DNA of 6,638 nt, from contig JAKLLP010000122.1 in NCBI GenBank assembly GCA_023150055.1, positions 1 to 6,638 on the forward strand, read 5' to 3'. The position numbers and the translations under genes are program-made. Shown piece by piece: positions 5,239 through 6,638 of the stretch (the stretch's first letter is position 1; the number at the start of each line of letters is the position of its first letter). Source of the stretch: Gammaproteobacteria bacterium (lineage in GTDB: Bacteria; Pseudomonadota; Gammaproteobacteria; Steroidobacterales; GCA-2729495). Under the pieces are notes generated by a model. That model searched no databases, was not told where the DNA came from, and saw nothing but the letters and a program-made list of their open reading frames with translations.

Positions 5239-6638
5239 TCAGACCACGCGGTGTTTCCAGCGGCCGCGGCGGAAGGTGATGACCGCAACGACCGCTACCA
5301 GCGATTCGGCGGCCAGCATCGCCAGGAAGACGCCATCGGCGCCAAGTTCCGCGCTACGCGATAGCGTGTACGCGAGCGGCAACTGCAACATCCAGAAGCA
5401 GCCCAGGTTGATGAGCGTCGGCGTGTCCGTATCACCGGCGCCATTGAATGCCTGCACCATCACCATGCCCACCGCGTAGAAGCCATAACCGAGGGCGGCG
5501 ATACGCAGGCAGGAAATCCCGTAGGCGAGCACCTCCGGATCGTCGCTGAACAGGCCGATGACCTGCGGTGTCCAGCCAAGGCAGACGAGCGCCACCGCGC
5601 CGAGCACGACGGCGTTGAACCGGGCGGCGTACCAGACCGCCTGCTCGGCACGCTGCGGCTCACCCGCCCCCAGGTTCTGGCCGACCAGCGTCGCCGCCGC
5701 ATTGGCGAGGCCCCAGGCCGGCAGCAGCGTAAAGGCGAGGATACGGATGCCGATGGTGTATCCGGCAACGGCCGCGCTTCCATAAGGGGCCACGAGACGC
5801 ATCAGCACGATCCAGCTCGATGTGGCGATGAGAAACTGCGACACACCACCTGCAGACACCCGCACCAGGCGCAGCAGCACGTCCGGTGCGAGCGCGAGGG
5901 AGGTGCGATCCAGCCGGATGCGCCCGCTGCCTCGCGCCAGGCAGCAGAGCTGGTAAAGCACGCCTGCGCCACGCCCGATGGTGCTGGCGACCGCAGCGCC
6001 GGTGACGCCCATCTCGGGGAACGGTCCCCAGCCGAGGATCAGGCAGGGGTCGAGCACGATATTCAGCCCGTTGGCGAGCATCAGTGAGCGCATGGCGATC
6101 GTCGCGTCGCCCGCGCCACGAAAAATGGCGTTGACGAGGAACAGGAAGAGGATCGTCACTGATCCGCCGAGCATCACCGCGGTGTAACCCGAGCCCTGCT
6201 CGATGACGCTGGCCTCGGCACCCATCAGCCGCAGGATGTCCGGCGCGTAGACGACACCGGGGAGGGCGATCAGCATGGCGAGCGCCACCCCGAGCCAGAT
6301 CGTCTGGGCAGCGGCCGTGCGGGCGCCGGGCTGATCACCGGCGCCGATGCAGCGCGACACCAGTGCCGTGGTGCCCATGCTCGCGCCGATGGCCACCGCG
6401 TAGACCAGCGTCAGCACCGCCTCCGTCAGGCCGACCGCAGCAACGGCCTCGGGACCGAGGCTCGCAACGAACCAGATATCGACGATGGCGAACAGCGACT
6501 CCATCGACATCTCGAGCATCATGGGCACGGCGAGCAGGACGACGGCATTGCCCACGCTGCCGCGCGTGTAATCGAACTCGGCTCCGGAAAGGGCCTGGCG
6601 GATCAGCGCGGGCCATGCCTGCCACCAGCGCAGGGCGG
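5239..6638 (-). CDS. MATE-family multidrug/metabolite exporter (5' end missing)
   Basis: An inner-membrane antiporter that exports cationic or amphipathic compounds using an H+ or Na+ gradient. The frame stays open to the right edge, and the residues before the internal GTG at 6555 (QALSGAEFDYTRGSVGNAV) are typical MATE N-terminal sequence. The gene therefore starts beyond the window; 465 residues are visible. Twelve hydrophobic segments can be counted, in two halves of six. Family motifs include GTTALVSRCIGAGD, RGAGDATIAMRSLMLANGLNIVLDP in the first half, and LVGQNLGAGEPQRAEQA with VQAFNGAGDTDTPT in the second. The visible length is close to a full MATE protein (about 450-480 aa), so little is missing. 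The protein ends in a short basic tail (RRGRWKHRVV). It converges on the diiron/PLP-glutaredoxin operon, so co-regulation is not shown. It could be a general drug exporter (NorM/DinF type) or export a product of the neighbouring operon; the substrate is unknown. Confidence 0.95.
   Translation of the reverse strand, partial: ALRWWQAWPALIRQALSGAEFDYTRGSVGNAVVLLAVPMMLEMSMESLFAIVDIWFVASLGPEAVAAVGLTEAVLTLVYAVAIGASMGTTALVSRCIGAGDQPGARTAAAQTIWLGVALAMLIALPGVVYAPDILRLMGAEASVIEQGSGYTAVMLGGSVTILFLFLVNAIFRGAGDATIAMRSLMLANGLNIVLDPCLILGWGPFPEMGVTGAAVASTIGRGAGVLYQLCCLARGSGRIRLDRTSLALAPDVLLRLVRVSAGGVSQFLIATSSWIVLMRLVAPYGSAAVAGYTIGIRILAFTLLPAWGLANAAATLVGQNLGAGEPQRAEQAVWYAARFNAVVLGAVALVCLGWTPQVIGLFSDDPEVLAYGISCLRIAALGYGFYAVGMVMVQAFNGAGDTDTPTLINLGCFWMLQLPLAYTLSRSAELGADGVFLAMLAAESLVAVVAVITFRRGRWKHRVV

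Noticed and set aside
6553..6555. GTG as the MATE start codon
   Set aside because: Conserved MATE N-terminal sequence (DYTRGS) continues upstream in frame to the window edge, so the real start is outside.

Overview
The window comes from a GC-rich bacterium with strong G/C preference at third codon positions. The protein families and their style suggest a proteobacterium, most likely gamma or beta; nothing here identifies the genus. There are five protein genes and no RNA gene, CRISPR array, insertion sequence or phage feature. Two genes run off the edges: a class V aminotransferase/cysteine-desulfurase-like gene on the left (5' end missing) and a MATE exporter gene on the right (5' end missing).

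Layout, left to right. (1) A PLP enzyme of the SufS/CsdA/NifS fold reads rightward to 1488 and converges on (2) an AraC-family regulator (1565-2542, minus strand). (3) A 174-bp divergent intergenic region (2543-2716) follows. It carries the clearest regulatory signal of the window: two 16-bp copies, 14 of 16 bases identical, in direct orientation exactly 21 bp apart. That is the classic geometry of an AraC-family operator. A weak third copy and a TATA-like element shared by both strands lie further right. (4) A 317-aa ferritin-like diiron protein (2717-3670) and (5) a 498-aa fusion of an O-acetylserine-sulfhydrylase-type PLP enzyme with a C-terminal glutaredoxin (3681-5177) form a tight operon with a 10-nt gap. 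(6) A MATE-family 12-helix exporter (minus strand, 5239 to the right edge) converges on this operon.

How the parts may work together. The AraC protein is the obvious candidate regulator of the diiron/cysteine-synthase-glutaredoxin operon. The diiron protein shows a ligand pattern (E80, E112xxH115, E163, H191xxxE195xxH198) matching the three-histidine site of the AurF N-oxygenase group, rather than a storage ferritin. It is therefore probably an oxygenase of unknown substrate. The fused PLP/glutaredoxin enzyme suggests beta-replacement on an activated serine followed by thiol-disulfide chemistry, for example S-sulfocysteine formation and reduction. The regulator, diiron oxidase, PLP-Grx fusion and neighbouring exporter make a compact candidate for an undescribed sulfur or amino-acid oxidation pathway. 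The operon is visible in the sequence; the substrate and product are not, and inclusion of the exporter and the desulfurase-like enzyme rests only on proximity.
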